From Parachaetomium inaequale (Eukaryota > Ascomycota > Sordariomycetes > Sordariales > Chaetomiaceae), in the NCBI GenBank assembly GCA_033296685.1, contig MU854377.1:62001-126000 (forward strand): a stretch of DNA of 64,000 bases, written 5' to 3'. Below are positions 40,801 through 51,275 of the stretch, piece by piece. The position numbers were made by a program, and so were the translations under genes. The notes under the pieces are model-generated. The model did not search any database. It was not told the origin of the DNA and saw only the letters and a list, made by a program, of their open reading frames with translations. The first letter of the stretch is position 1. Each line of letters starts with the position of its first letter.

Positions 40801-41236
40801 CACCCGCTTCTACCCCCGCGAAGCGGAAAACGCCGACCACAAGGGCAACACCCTCCCCGGCACAGTCGTCGACCGCTCCATCACGAGCCAGTTCCTCTGG
40901 GAATTCTACCTCCAAGCCCACGAAGCCATCCAGGGCACTGCCCGCCCAGCCCACTACGTGGTGGTGGTCGACGAGTTCTTTGGCCCCACGTTTGCGCTGC
41001 CGCAGAACAGGCCGAGAACCCAGCCGCCGTATCAAAACGCAGCGGATGTGCTGGAGGCGCTGACACACGGCCTGTCGTACGCCCTTGGGCGCTCGACGCG
41101 CTCGGCTGGTGTGTGCACGCCGGCGAGGCTGGCGGACAAGGTCTGTGATCGGGCGAGGTGTTACATTAATGCCGGCCTGAAACCGCACGAGGTGGTGATT
41201 TCGGATGCGTTGAAGGATACCATGTTTTACACCTGA
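37864..41236 (+). CDS. Argonaute protein with one in-frame TAG codon
   Basis: Three exons, 37864-37946, 38009-39492 and 39555-41236; 1083 codons counting the terminal stop. An RGG-rich start (GGGGGRGGSGRRGPPPRFYK) precedes the N domain (LPRRPAYGTGGRAAYLWANY, RDWAFYRYAIDI). Linker 1 (TRGYFSSIRFGAARAWVNIN), PAZ (KFYDRSKGDHVTVFDYFHK; ELVVNVGSKLKPAYYP), MID (GYNLLFVLLRDKNADTYSVV) and PIWI follow. PIWI residues are GLDVTHS, the glutamate-finger region ENEEIV, YRDGVSEGQ, and aspartate in ARLADKVCDRARCY, a DEDD-type slicer set. Codon 263 (38712-38714) is TAG, with coding sequence continuing in frame (VYTVEFCGVRSD, stop, RTDKYKVVLKEP). The gene is otherwise intact. QDE-2 versus SMS-2 orthology cannot be decided here. 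Confidence 0.9.
38705..38723 (+). promoter_or_regulatory. RNA hairpin presenting the in-frame UAG
   Basis: GTCGG at 38705-38709 pairs perfectly with CCGAC at 38719-38723, enclosing the 9-nt loop ACTAGAGAA. The A of the TAG (38713) is in the loop with U before and G after. This geometry is described for A-to-I edited sites in Sordariomycete sexual-stage mRNAs. The functional role is inference. Confidence 0.45.
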
Positions 41237-42302
41237 TGGTCTCGGTTGGTGGCACTGCACCCTCTTTCCGAGGCATGTTCATTGTCCCGCACTGTTCCCC
41301 TATGCTCTCGCGGACGTCGAGGGATCTCGTTTCGCTTTATTTTTCTCCTATATTCTGTCCCATTAGTTTAGGAGCGTCGTATTCATCGTAGCGTCTACTT
41401 CAAGCGGTCAACTTCATCGCCATCACCGCTTCCTCGCAGTATCTCGTGCCCAGCCTGCTTCAGCGTCTCACCTCACCAAGGCCTCCGTCTTTCGTGTTAA
41501 GCTGCAGAGTGGAAGACAAAAACCACATGTTCTACCGTCATGGAGCCCGAGTGGCCGAAATATGCCTACCGCGTCATTCATTCAGCCACACTGCACAGCG
41601 CCTTCTTCGGCCTTACACTCAACACGCGGATGCATTCTTGTTGCTACTCGTCGCGGGACGTCTGCTATCTTGCAACATTTTAAAAACACGCTGAGCTAAC
41701 GGAGCTGGTGTGTTTTCAATTCCGAGGGGAATACTAATACGGACAGAACCAGGAAACCGGTGTCCATTATTCGTCAACTGGGCTGTTGTTCATACTCCGA
41801 GAATACGAAAACCTATCATCACCCACGAAGATGATGAAAGTAGACGGCCACGGAGTTCAGAGGCAACATGACATACAACGGACGGAGTTTATGTGGCTTG
41901 GGGCATCTTTCTTTGATGCAACGCTCATGTAGTGTCAGCGAAGCGTAGCCCCATTTGAGGAGGATAGACACCACCCGAGCTGGGTGGTGGCCGCTGACGG
42001 TATCTGACTGATCGGTGTTTAGGAGTGTTCGTAGCGCTTGTGGTGGTCTCGGCCAACGACCCAAGAGATTTCCGTTAGGTGTGTTTGTCACGGTACGGTC
42101 GAATGCTTAGGATGAACCTTGCAAGGGTTGCCAATCTCTTCAACTCGAAACAGGTTAACCGATAACCCAAGAAACCGTTGATAAACCAGGGGAGGGCAGG
42201 GGGCCCGTGAGGAAGTGTGGTCTACCTGAAGCAAGGAACTCTGCGAGTATAAATACAAAGTTTGTGTACAAAGCAGGCACCTCCTAGGCTTCGTCGACTA
42301 CG
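41237..42302. other. Intergenic region
   Basis: About 1 kb with no recognised gene between the 3' ends of the Argonaute and Ada-like genes. Confidence 0.5.
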
Positions 42303-43260
42303 TCAAATGATCCAATCCGAGTAACTGTTTTCCGGTAGATCACTAAAAAATGGGAAGTTTCCATCATCTGTGGTGCGAAGCCGGGTGGCCGAAGACACCG
42401 CCACTCCATGGTCGGCTGTAGTCTCCGTGCCATGGAGTCCCGGATACCCAAATAAGAGCGTTAAAGCCTCGTTGTCGTCTAAGCCGTCAGGTATGCCACC
42501 GAGAACACTGTCACTCGTGAACAGGATTGTGCCTGGGCAAGTGTTGGCGATGCTTCCACGATAAGACCTCCCTAGACAAGTAGTACCGGCCGGGCCGGAA
42601 CTAGCATCTTCTGGAGCATGGAAGATGTTGTTCGGCTGCACTCCATTTGACGGAGAACCCAACTTGCCTTTTTTGGGATCTCCAGGTCAGCAACGAAGAT
42701 GAGCAGCAAAGGGTAGAATGGAACGACCAACATAGCCTACCTGATACCGTGGTTCCGTTGTCTTCGTTTCTGGGTAACGGTGGCCCCTTATCACCTAAGC
42801 GAGCTTCCTCGCTCTCTTCGCTCCGCGGCCCCGCATGCCTCTCCTTGTCCTTTCTCACTCTCACGGCATAGACGCTAGGCGTGACACCCATCAAACCCTT
42901 GAATACCCCATGAAAATATCTGGGCGACAGGCCAACACTGTTGGCCAGGGTCTCGAGAGTAAGCCTCCCTCCAGCAGCATCCATCAGCTCACAAGCCTTC
43001 CGAACCGCCTTTCTGTGCTGTGCCCGATCCGGTTCAAAGTCGCTTTGCGAGGGCTTGCAGCGCTTGCAGGCACGGAAGCCAGCGCATTCCGCCTCTGTTG
43101 CTGAGTCAAAGAAGACGACGTTTGCTTGCCGTGCGAGGCGTGAGGGGCACGTCGGGCGGCAGTAAATACGAGTGGTTTTGACGCCGTACAAGAACGCAGA
43201 AGCGGCAAGCGGGTTGCGCATCTGGAGGGCTCGCCATCTGCATTCTGGGGTTTCGAACAT
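42303..43260 (-). CDS. Ada-type metal-binding and AraC-type HTH protein
   Basis: Two exons, 43260-42741 and 42667-42303; about 294 residues. The N-terminal Ada zinc-binding domain reads CRWRALQMRNPLAASAFLYG, KTTRIYCRPTCPSR and ECAGFRACKRCKPS. The four cysteines of the methylphosphotriester-accepting site (YC..TC, AC..C) are present. An AraC-type helix-turn-helix follows (GRLTLETLANSVGLSPRYFH; GVTPSVYA). In bacteria Ada transfers methyl groups from DNA phosphotriesters to a cysteine and then activates repair genes. The C-terminal second exon has no alkyltransferase active site (PCHR). It is therefore an AdaA-like sensor/regulator, as found in many ascomycetes. An upstream in-frame ATG at 43359 would add a 33-residue leader. 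Confidence 0.85.
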
Positions 43261-43843
43261 CTTCAAGGTCTTCGCTTGATGCGCAAGTGAAGAGGTAACG
43301 AAGGCTAACGGTGAAAGTAGAGTCGAGGGGGATGAGGCCAGGGGTTGAAGTCTAAACATGAAAAATAGACATCAAGCGCGCCCTTGCTTCCAATGTGACC
43401 AACCGCAGCTGTTGAACTGAACGTGACAAATCAACTTCGACGAGTGTGCTTCAAAATTGACCCATTGCCGATGAGCATGCTGTCACAGTGGCCAATGGCG
43501 TTGACCCCTGACCCACAGTATGACTGCAACAACGACGCTCTTTGTACCCCTTCTCTCAGGGGCCGGGGTTGCTAGGAAGGGCCTGATTGGCCACATTGCC
43601 AGCAAGCAATCTTTCTCATGGTCCTGGAGCTCGCCATGGACGGCGACAATGAGGTCTGTGAGCCGTGTTGCAAGAGTCATGGCAGGGAAGGCGGAACGAA
43701 AGAAGAGGAATAATTAGAAACGGGACTCCAGGGACTTGGCGCGGTTCAGATATGTCTATATAAGTTGGTTTACGAAGCCGGGAGTAGTGTGATGATAGAG
43801 CAGAACGACACTCAGACACCACGACAGCAGCAAACCTTCAACC
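43261..43843. promoter_or_regulatory. Divergent region between Ada-like gene and reductase
   Basis: 583 bases between two outward-reading starts. A TATA-like CTATATAAG (about 43754-43762) lies some 85 bases before the reductase ATG. Confidence 0.45.
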
Positions 43844-45045
43844 ATGTCTCCGATTTCCAACCCCGTTTTGCTCCCCGGCTCGAGGGTCCTCGTGACCGGC
43901 GTCAGTGGCTTCCTTGGCAGCCACATTGCCGACCAACTGCTGGCCGGAGGGTACCTTGTCACGGGTACGACTCGAGATGCCTCCAAAGCCGCCTGGGTCC
44001 AACGTCTTTTCGACAGCAAGTACGGAGAGAGAAAGTTTGAGATTGTTGAGGTTCCTGATATTGGCTTCGCCGGAGCTTTCGACAAACTCCTCGACGGTAT
44101 GGATGCCCCGCCCCTTTTGGGACACTCACTAATCCGAACGTGCTAGGCATCTCCGGCATCGTGCACGCTGCTTCCGACTTAACGATGGACCCGAACCCCG
44201 AGAAGGTCATCACGCCCATGGTCACCGGGGTCCTCAACATGCTGAATGCGGCGGCGCAGCAGCCCTCAATCAAGCGTTTCGTCCTCACGTCGTCCTGCAC
44301 CGCCGCTGCCAGCCAGAAGCCGGGCGTTGGACAGACCATTGATGCCAATACATGGAACGACGAAGTGAGCCGCGAAGCCTGGGCGCCGCCGCCGTATGGA
44401 CCGGAGCGCGGCTTTGCCGTGTACGCGGCGAGCAAGATGGAGATGGAGAGGGAGGCCTGGAAGTGGCATGCCGAGCACAAGCCGCATTTCGTTCTCAACA
44501 CAGGTTAGATGCCTGGTATATGTCCTATTGTGTACCTGCTTACGCCTCAATTAGTTCTCCCGAGCATGAACTTTGGCAAAAGTCTCGACTCGGTTAACCA
44601 AGGGCACCCCTCGACATCGTACATGATTCAAGCCCTGTTTGAAGGAAACTTCGACGTCAGTGCGAATGCTCCTCAGTGTAAGTGCCGGTGTCTCCGTGAC
44701 GGAAAAGATGGATGACTGAGTTCACCGACCACAGACTTCTTCGTCGACGTGCAAGACAGCGCCCGCCTCCATTTCGCGGCCCTTACCCACCCGGGTGTTC
44801 AAAGCGAGCGCATCTTCGCGTACTCCGCCCCGTTCACCTGGCGCGGTGTTCAGCGGGCCGTTCAGAGGCTGTACCCCGACAAGTCCTTCCCGCGGGATAT
44901 TGAGGAGGCCGAACTGGACACGAGCGTGATTGTTCCTGCGCCGCGCGCTGAGGCGCTGCTCAAGGATATGGGGCGGCCGGGCTGGACTATCCTGGATGAA
45001 ACTGCGAGGATGAACACGGAGGATCTTGCTTCGGGGGCTGATTGA
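43844..45045 (+). CDS. NAD(P)-dependent epimerase/ketoreductase (Gre2/dihydroflavonol reductase-like)
   Basis: Four exons, 43844-44096, 44147-44503, 44555-44677 and 44735-45045; all junctions in phase, 347 residues. The extended-SDR Rossmann motif is VLVTGVSGFLGSHIADQLL, with a TTRD turn suiting NADP. GIVHAASDLTMDP and RFVLTSSCTAAASQKPG supply the catalytic serine/threonine region. YAASK is the Y-x3-K at about residue 205. WTILDETARMNTEDL is the C-terminal end. Members reduce aldehydes and ketones such as methylglyoxal or 3-methylbutanal; the substrate is unknown. The protein lacks a signal peptide. The presence of four short exons argues for an intact, spliced gene. Confidence 0.88.
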
Positions 45046-45657
45046 TGGGAGACGGGGTTGAACATCACGGGGAAATAAGGGGTATGAGATTCGCAAGCCG
45101 TAGGGCAGTGTTGCTGAAAATCAAAATATTCCGGTTGTTAAATCTTGTCAAACTCGAAGGCGTTGGTACGCCCCCCTGACGGCGATCATGGACGCGGAAT
45201 GCTCTTGGATCTCGCACAAATATGGGTTCTTCCCCTTGACTCTTAATTTCGGTTGTCGATGTTGGAGAGTCATGAGGATGCTGGATCTAAGGCATTGTCG
45301 GACGGCACTTATGAGGCGTAGTGGCACTGGGGCCAGCCGCGTTCGTCTGTTTGTCATCAAGTGGCTTTGTTCAATGGTCGTTCGAGGGATGCTGGTTATT
45401 GTTTGGCAGCCGCATGGCGAGTACCGGAACCGGAAAGATAGGGGAAGCAACAAAGACGAGCTCTGACCTCTGCGAAAATTTGCAAACAATAAACCCAAGG
45501 GCCTCAAGTATCTGCCTTTTCTCGAGTTCACGCACCCTTGATCGTGTCCTTGATCAAATTCCGAGTGGCGTCCGTGTCAAGTCCCGAATAGCATCACGAG
45601 CTGCGCCGAGGAATCACCCAGACACAACCTCTCGAGACCATCCGTCCACAATCCAAC
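45046..45657. other. Intergenic region
   Basis: No gene recognised. It serves as 3' flank of the reductase and promoter of the next plus-strand gene. Confidence 0.5.
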
Positions 45658-48528
45658 ATGGCGCAAAACAACCCCAACGCATCACACACCCCGGCAGTCT
45701 TCCGCCAACTCCACATCAAACTCCCAACACCAAAACCCTGTGATCCGGCGCCACACTGGGAAGGCAACAGGCCAAGTGATGACTGGTTGGAGAAGCACCC
45801 CAAGGGTTTCCTGCTCATGCACAACCTAAACCCCAAACACCCGATGGGCAAATGCATGCTTGTCGAGAGCATCGACACGGCAGAGCTGTTTGTCAATAAG
45901 CGGTTCAGGCGGTTGGCACCGTTTTTCCGTGACGAGGACGAGGACTTCTCCGATCCCATTTGGGAGTACGGGTACTCGACACCCTCGCCGCCGGAGCTGC
46001 GCTTTTCCACGCTGAAGGACCCCCGGGTCGAGGCCCAGCTGCCAGACGAGCCGTACTTCACCAAGCTGCACGCGTGCGGCTGGCCGATGGGCAAGAAAGG
46101 ACACTACAACGAGCAGCCCCCCTCGGACGCCCACTCACTCTACTTCCAGCACTACAACGGCGGGACGCTGCGCAACCTGATGGAGATGTACGGCGACTGC
46201 CAGACCGGGGCGCCCGTCCCCGAGTCGTTCATCTGGCACGTAGTCGAGCAGCTGTCGCGGGCCGTCCTGTACCTGCACTACGGCTTCACCCGCGCGCAGC
46301 TCGAGACCGAGGGCACGACTCTGCGGCCCTCGGCCGAGTGGAGATGCATCGTGCACCGCGGGATCACGCCGCAGAACGTGCTGCTGCACTTCCCCGAGGA
46401 CGGCGACCGCATGAGCAGCTGCTTCCCGCAGGTCATCCTCGAGGGCTTCGACATGGCAGGGTTTGCCGACGACCCTGAGAAGTACTGGTCCGTACGCGCG
46501 ATCGCCAACCTCCTAATACCCGGAGAGGGCGAGGTTCCCCCTTCGGCCTGGGAGGATATCTACCTCTTTGGGGAGGTGATCCGCCGGCTAGTGACCACGT
46601 ACGACTGCGACCAGTCCCCGCCGCGTGACCCCCTGGACTACAACGTGAATGTCGAGGGCCGCCTGCTTCATGTAAGGCCGCCCGAGGGGCAGCACGCAGC
46701 CCACTCGAAAGACCTGATCGACCTGGCGAAACGGTTCGAAGTCAAGGCGATCCAGGAGGACCCTGCAATATACTTCTCCCACGAAGACGTGTACGGGAGC
46801 ATAACTCCGAAAGACCCATGCGCTTTCTTGCAGCAGATTTTCCAACAGGCGAGAGTCAAGGTCAGGGAGTATCACGACAAGTGGGCTGGACAAGAGGCGG
46901 ACGAGGAGCGCGACGAGATCGCGGACGTGTCCTGGGTCATGCCCGACCCGACCTTTGAGAGGATGCCGTTCGCCACAAACAGGCTCAGGGAGGAGGCCGC
47001 GCTGGAAGACATTGGGAAAGAGTTGAGGTGGATATTGGGTCCTTATGTCCCGGTGTGGTACCGTTACGATGCGGTTGATGTCTCCATCATTCCTCCGGAG
47101 GCAGATGAGTTCTATCCCGTTGATGACCAGTCGGAGGCTGAGGAAGGCGACTATGGGGGCGGTGGTGAAGGGGACGATGGCGGGGATGGAGGTGACTATG
47201 ACGGAGATCGAGGGGATGAGGCCGCAGCGGAGGAAGCGGCAGCGGAGGAGGCCGCAACAGCGGACGCTGGGGCAAGAGAAAAAGCCGGAGCAGGGTATGT
47301 TGAAGCATGGGAAGTAAAACTAGAGGAAGATGTCGAAGAGGAGCCCCAGCTGCCCAAGGCGCCCTCCCCAGCAACAAAGAAGCCTGCCAAAGCCCAGGAC
47401 AAAGGCAGAAAGCGTCCGGCAACCACCAGCCCACCAGACCCAGAGCAAGACACGGCGCCGCAGCTGCAGCAAGCAACCCCAACTCCCGCCCCGCGACCCC
47501 AGCGCCGATCCGCACGAGTCGCAGGCCGCTCCGCGAGCCAGCCGCCAGGACCACCAGCCCAGGGCAAACGCAAAGGCAAAGAACCAGTCAAGACCATGCC
47601 AGAACCGGAACCTCAACACTCCGACGCGGAGTCAGCCCCCGAACCTCCCGTAAAACGACGCCGCGTCGCCCAGAAGCAGCCCAAGGCACAACCGGCCCCC
47701 CTTCCCCCTCCACCGCCGCCGCCACCGCCGCCGCCGCCCGCCAGAGGAATACCAGCCCCGCCCAACTACGACTGCTTCACAGTGATCTACCTCCGCGAGC
47801 TGCTCAAACAGCGCGACCTCCAGGCGGGGGGCGTTAAGAAAGCCGATTTCATCGCCCGCCTTGAGGCATACGACGCTCAGCAAGCTGCCGAAGACCAAGC
47901 AGCTGCCGAGGCTGAGGCCAGCAACCAACAACAACAAGCCGCCGCAGCAGCAGCCCCAGAAGCAGCCCTCGCGGCAGACCAGGACACGCTGATGAGCGAA
48001 CATGACAAGCGCATGGCAAAGGCGTTAGACTATCTGATAGAGAAGGCGACAAAGATGAGGGGGGAGGTCGGGAAGGGGGATGGGCGTGAGTTTGAGGAAC
48101 GTGTAAAGGAGTTTATGAGCAAGGAGTTGCAGATTGGGAAGCATGTGCACTTTGCGGAGCCGGGGGAAAAGGGGGGTGGGGATGGGGAGGACGGGGGTGA
48201 TGAGGCTGGTGATCTGGTTGAGGATTTGATTGTGGATGAGAGTGGGGAAGGGGGCGAGGAGGAGAGTGAGGAGGAGAGTGAGGAGGAGAGTGAGGAGGAG
48301 AGTGAGGAGGAGAGTGAGGATGAGAGTGAGGAAGAGAGTGGCAGTGGGAGTGACAATGAGGGCGACGATGGAGAGGACGGGGGTGAGCGGGGTGATGATG
48401 GTGATAGGGGAGACGAGGGGGGAGGGGGTCAACAGGCTACGGGGGATGATGAAAGTAAGACTGGCGGTAAACTCTTTGGAGGTTATTGGTGGAGGAAAGA
48501 AGAACCCCAGGGCAGTAACAGGAGATAG
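45658..48528 (+). CDS. Pseudokinase-like protein with SAP domain and acidic tail
   Basis: Single exon, 956 residues. The first 460 residues have a kinase-like layout: SLYFQHYNGGTLRNLMEMYG as hinge, IWHVVEQLSRAVLYLHYG as helix, then CIVHRGITPQNVLLH as catalytic loop. There the HRD aspartate is glycine and DFG is replaced by GFDMAG, so it is probably inactive. After an acidic, Ala/Pro-rich linker and a run of 13 prolines (about residue 685), a SAP motif (FTVIYLRELLKQRDLQ, KKADFIARLEAYD) suggests DNA or chromatin binding. The C-terminus is a highly acidic EESE repeat. A basic KRRRVAQK-type patch may act as a nuclear signal. The kinase-plus-SAP combination is known mainly from uncharacterised fungal proteins. 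Confidence 0.78.
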   Translation: MAQNNPNASHTPAVFRQLHIKLPTPKPCDPAPHWEGNRPSDDWLEKHPKGFLLMHNLNPKHPMGKCMLVESIDTAELFVNKRFRRLAPFFRDEDEDFSDPIWEYGYSTPSPPELRFSTLKDPRVEAQLPDEPYFTKLHACGWPMGKKGHYNEQPPSDAHSLYFQHYNGGTLRNLMEMYGDCQTGAPVPESFIWHVVEQLSRAVLYLHYGFTRAQLETEGTTLRPSAEWRCIVHRGITPQNVLLHFPEDGDRMSSCFPQVILEGFDMAGFADDPEKYWSVRAIANLLIPGEGEVPPSAWEDIYLFGEVIRRLVTTYDCDQSPPRDPLDYNVNVEGRLLHVRPPEGQHAAHSKDLIDLAKRFEVKAIQEDPAIYFSHEDVYGSITPKDPCAFLQQIFQQARVKVREYHDKWAGQEADEERDEIADVSWVMPDPTFERMPFATNRLREEAALEDIGKELRWILGPYVPVWYRYDAVDVSIIPPEADEFYPVDDQSEAEEGDYGGGGEGDDGGDGGDYDGDRGDEAAAEEAAAEEAATADAGAREKAGAGYVEAWEVKLEEDVEEEPQLPKAPSPATKKPAKAQDKGRKRPATTSPPDPEQDTAPQLQQATPTPAPRPQRRSARVAGRSASQPPGPPAQGKRKGKEPVKTMPEPEPQHSDAESAPEPPVKRRRVAQKQPKAQPAPLPPPPPPPPPPPPARGIPAPPNYDCFTVIYLRELLKQRDLQAGGVKKADFIARLEAYDAQQAAEDQAAAEAEASNQQQQAAAAAAPEAALAADQDTLMSEHDKRMAKALDYLIEKATKMRGEVGKGDGREFEERVKEFMSKELQIGKHVHFAEPGEKGGGDGEDGGDEAGDLVEDLIVDESGEGGEEESEEESEEESEEESEEESEDESEEESGSGSDNEGDDGEDGGERGDDGDRGDEGGGGQQATGDDESKTGGKLFGGYWWRKEEPQGSNRR
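48256..48345 (+). repeat. 12-bp tandem repeat coding EESE
   Basis: GAGGAGAGTGAG repeats about six times in frame near the 3' end of the pseudokinase-SAP gene, with one GAT variant and one GAA variant. Confidence 0.8.
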
Positions 48529-48860
48529 ACATGGACGGGGTGGCGGGCTTGGAGCGGCGGTCAAGGCGTTGGAGTCTGGTTTGGTACTGCTTGAGTCCGT
48601 TTGTTCACGCTTTTTGTTTGTATGTTCACATGCAGGTACTTCCCGTTACGAGCATACAGTCGTATTCCATCTTTTTGAGACGCGGTTGTGGTGTATGCAC
48701 CAAGACAGTACTGGCAGCGGAAAGGCAAAGCAAAGCTCCCGCGGCTAATTAGGGGCAAACACCCACTAAACTGAATCTCTCAGCTCTTCACGCTCTTCGT
48801 AACATCCAACAACACCTGGACGTAGCAGCACCCACCAATTCCATCCCTCGCAACCCAACC
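48529..48860. other. Short intergenic region
   Basis: No gene seen. Confidence 0.5.
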
Positions 48861-49899
48861 ATGTCTGAAGCACTCGCCCATGCCATCCACATCAATCTGA
48901 GCTTGTCTAATGAAGCCCAACCGTCTCCTCCGTGGGGCGCCCTGCCTGCCGAACAGTACCTGATCGTAGGTCAAACAAAACCAACTTGAAATCATCAGAG
49001 AGTACCTTACCTTACCTTGTCATACTAACCCACACCCTCCAGCGCAACTGGAACTGGTTCTCCCCCCAGCCAGGCCCAGACCAGATGCGCGCCTTGGTTC
49101 GCGCATTCCTGGCCCTCGACGACATCCCAAAGGACTGGGACGGTACGCGCCGGGCGTCGAGGTAGTGCAGCGCGTCCCGACCGACGACGAGGTGCGCACC
49201 ATCCTGCAGCCCTGGCGGCCGGCGCGGTGGCGCGACGCTGTCTGGCTGCGCACCCACTACGGCGACGGATCCGACGCCAAGTTCGCCGAGTGGCGCGACA
49301 TGGACGAGGATTACGACCCCAACTACGACGAGGAGACCGTCTTGTGGACGGTGCTGGACGACGTGGGCGTGTTCAGCTTCGGCGACGAGTGGTGGTGCGT
49401 GTTTGATGTGCTGCCCGAGCTGGCGGGCCCGCTGCGGAGGCACGCGCGGGGGGCGCCGTACGTGGACAAGGATAAGATGCAGGAGCTGGGCAGGGACGTC
49501 GAGAGGCCCCTGTCGTCGTTGGCAGGCGGGGAACATGAACGGCTCGAGGACGCGGCTGCCATCTTGGAAGCCGAGTACGGCGAGCACGGCGAGAGGCTGC
49601 AGGCCGAGGCCGTGTCGACCTTCCTCCTCGTCGCGGATGCCGGCGCCTGGGAGACGGACTGCCTGCGGCTGCTCTACCTGGACGGCAAGGGCAATGTCGT
49701 GCGCCACTCGGCTGTCGAGGTGTCGGAGGCGTGGGAAACGCGCAACTACTGGATGGGGCATAAGTTTCGCGAGTCCCTCTGGTGGCCGCACAAGCACCAT
49801 CTGATGACCGGGGAGCGCTTCGAGCCGGGTTCCGAGCTGGCAGACAAGTACCGTGCCCGTGGGGAGCTGGGCCGGCTGCTGTATGGATTGGACCTGTAA
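48861..49899 (+). CDS. Hypothetical protein with an apparent one-base frameshift
   Basis: Exon 1 is 48861-48965 (MSEALAHAIHINLSLSNE ... GALPAEQYLI). After a 77-nt intron, exon 2 starts at 49043 with RNWNWFSPQPGPDQMRALVR and FLALDDIPKDWD. Near 49141-49148 the frame must shift to continue as RYAPGVEVVQRVPTDDEVRT. It then stays open to the stop at 49899 (VFSFGDEWWCVFDVLP; LLYLDGKGNVVRHSAVEV). One missing base in the GGGACGGTACG stretch would restore a single frame; the 28-nt gtacgc...gcag segment is too short and out of phase to be an intron. No known domain. It could be a recent pseudogene or a sequence error. Confidence 0.65.
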
Positions 49900-50167
49900 C
49901 CAAGTACCTTACCTGTCCAGTTCTTCAACTTGAAGTACATATTGGGTTCCGGAAAGCCTTGTGCTTCTCCTCAGCGCCTATTTCTCCTTAATAATCATGC
50001 GCAGTGTCGACATGAACCGGCCTCCTGCACATGGGTGCTCAAGCGCCCACACAGACGTAATAGCCCCGGATCAATGCCCTACAGTTGTCTCCCACGTCTG
50101 GATTCCAGCCATAGAACTAGTGGGTAAAAGAAAGTTGTCCCTGGGACCCAGCCCTGCACGGCATTTC

Positions 50168-51275
50168 CTACTCATCTTTGACCTTGAGCACCGCCTTGCC
50201 AAAGTTCTTGCCTTCGAAGATGCTCACCAGCCCCTCGGCGGCCTTGTCAATCCCCTCAATGACATGCAGCTTCGCCTTGACGCTGCCGTCGGCCAACCAC
50301 GCCTGCATCTTCTCCTGGTGCTCCTGCGCGTACTTGCCCCAGAAGCCAGGGTCGCTGACGATGAAGCCGCGCATCGTCAGGCGCTTGGTGACGACCAAGA
50401 AGATGTTCTTGAGGCCGTACCTCTCCTCCGCGGGCAGGTTATACTGCGAGATCTGTCACACGTCAGCCCTGATTCACCAGCATACACCACAATCCCGCCT
50501 GGCGACTCACCATGCCACAGGCCACGATCCTCCCAAAGTCATTCATCGCGTCCAGCGCGGCAGACAGCTGCTCGCCGCCCACGTTCTCGTAGTAAATATC
50601 CAGCCCCTCCGGCGCCAGCCTCGCGAGCGCATCCTTGGTCCGCTCCTTCTTGTAGTTGAACCCGCCATCAAACCCCAGCTCCTTGGTAATAAACTCCAGC
50701 TTCTCGTCGCTCCCGACACTCCCAATCACCCTGAGCCCCTCCTTCTTGCACACCTGGCCGACCACCTGGCCCACGGCACCCGCAGCGCTGCTGATGAAAA
50801 TCGTCTCCCCCTTCTTGGGCTTGCCAATCTCATACAGCGAGCTCCACCCCGTGATGCCGGGCATGCCCAGCGCGCCGAGGAACAATCCCAGCTCGAGGCC
50901 GTGCGGGTTGTGGATCTTGTTGCGCACCGCCTTGACCTGGTCCTTGTCGAGCGTGATGTATTGAGCGGTAGGCAGCCCGCCGATGACGAGGTCGCCGGGC
51001 TTGTAGGCGTCCGTGTCGGACTTGAGCACGCGGCACACGGCGTCGTTGGTGATGGGGCTGTCGAGCGGGTAGGCGGGGCTGTACGACTTGACGTGCACGG
51101 GGCGCATGCGGCCGCGCTGGTAGGGGTCGAAGGAGGCGTAGAGGACCTCGAGGGTCAGGCCGCCTGCCGGGGGCGCGGCGGACGGGTCGAAGCCGCGGTC
51201 TTCGACGGTGAGGTGCTCACCCGGGACCGGGTAGGCCGTGGGGATCTTTTTGAACATGAGGGTTTTGTTCTGCAT
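50168..51275 (-). CDS. MDR-family NADPH-dependent alkenal/one oxidoreductase
   Basis: Two exons, 51275-50511 and 50452-50168; 349 residues. Zinc-independent medium-chain reductase features are EVLYASFDPYQRGRMRP, LGALGMPGITGWSSLYEIG and the cofactor-binding glycine motif ISSAAGAVGQVVGQ (AxxGxxG). GFDGGFNYKKE and DIYYENVGGEQLSAALDAM follow, then GRIVACGM joined to ISQYN. The family (prostaglandin reductase, CurA, double-bond reductase) reduces alpha,beta-unsaturated carbonyls such as those from lipid peroxidation. Expected in the cytosol. All motifs are intact. The start is the first ATG and the length is normal. Confidence 0.93.

Noticed and set aside
49145..49172. A 28-nt intron explaining the frameshift in the hypothetical gene
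   Set aside because: Too short for spliceosomal removal in fungi and the flanking phases still disagree.
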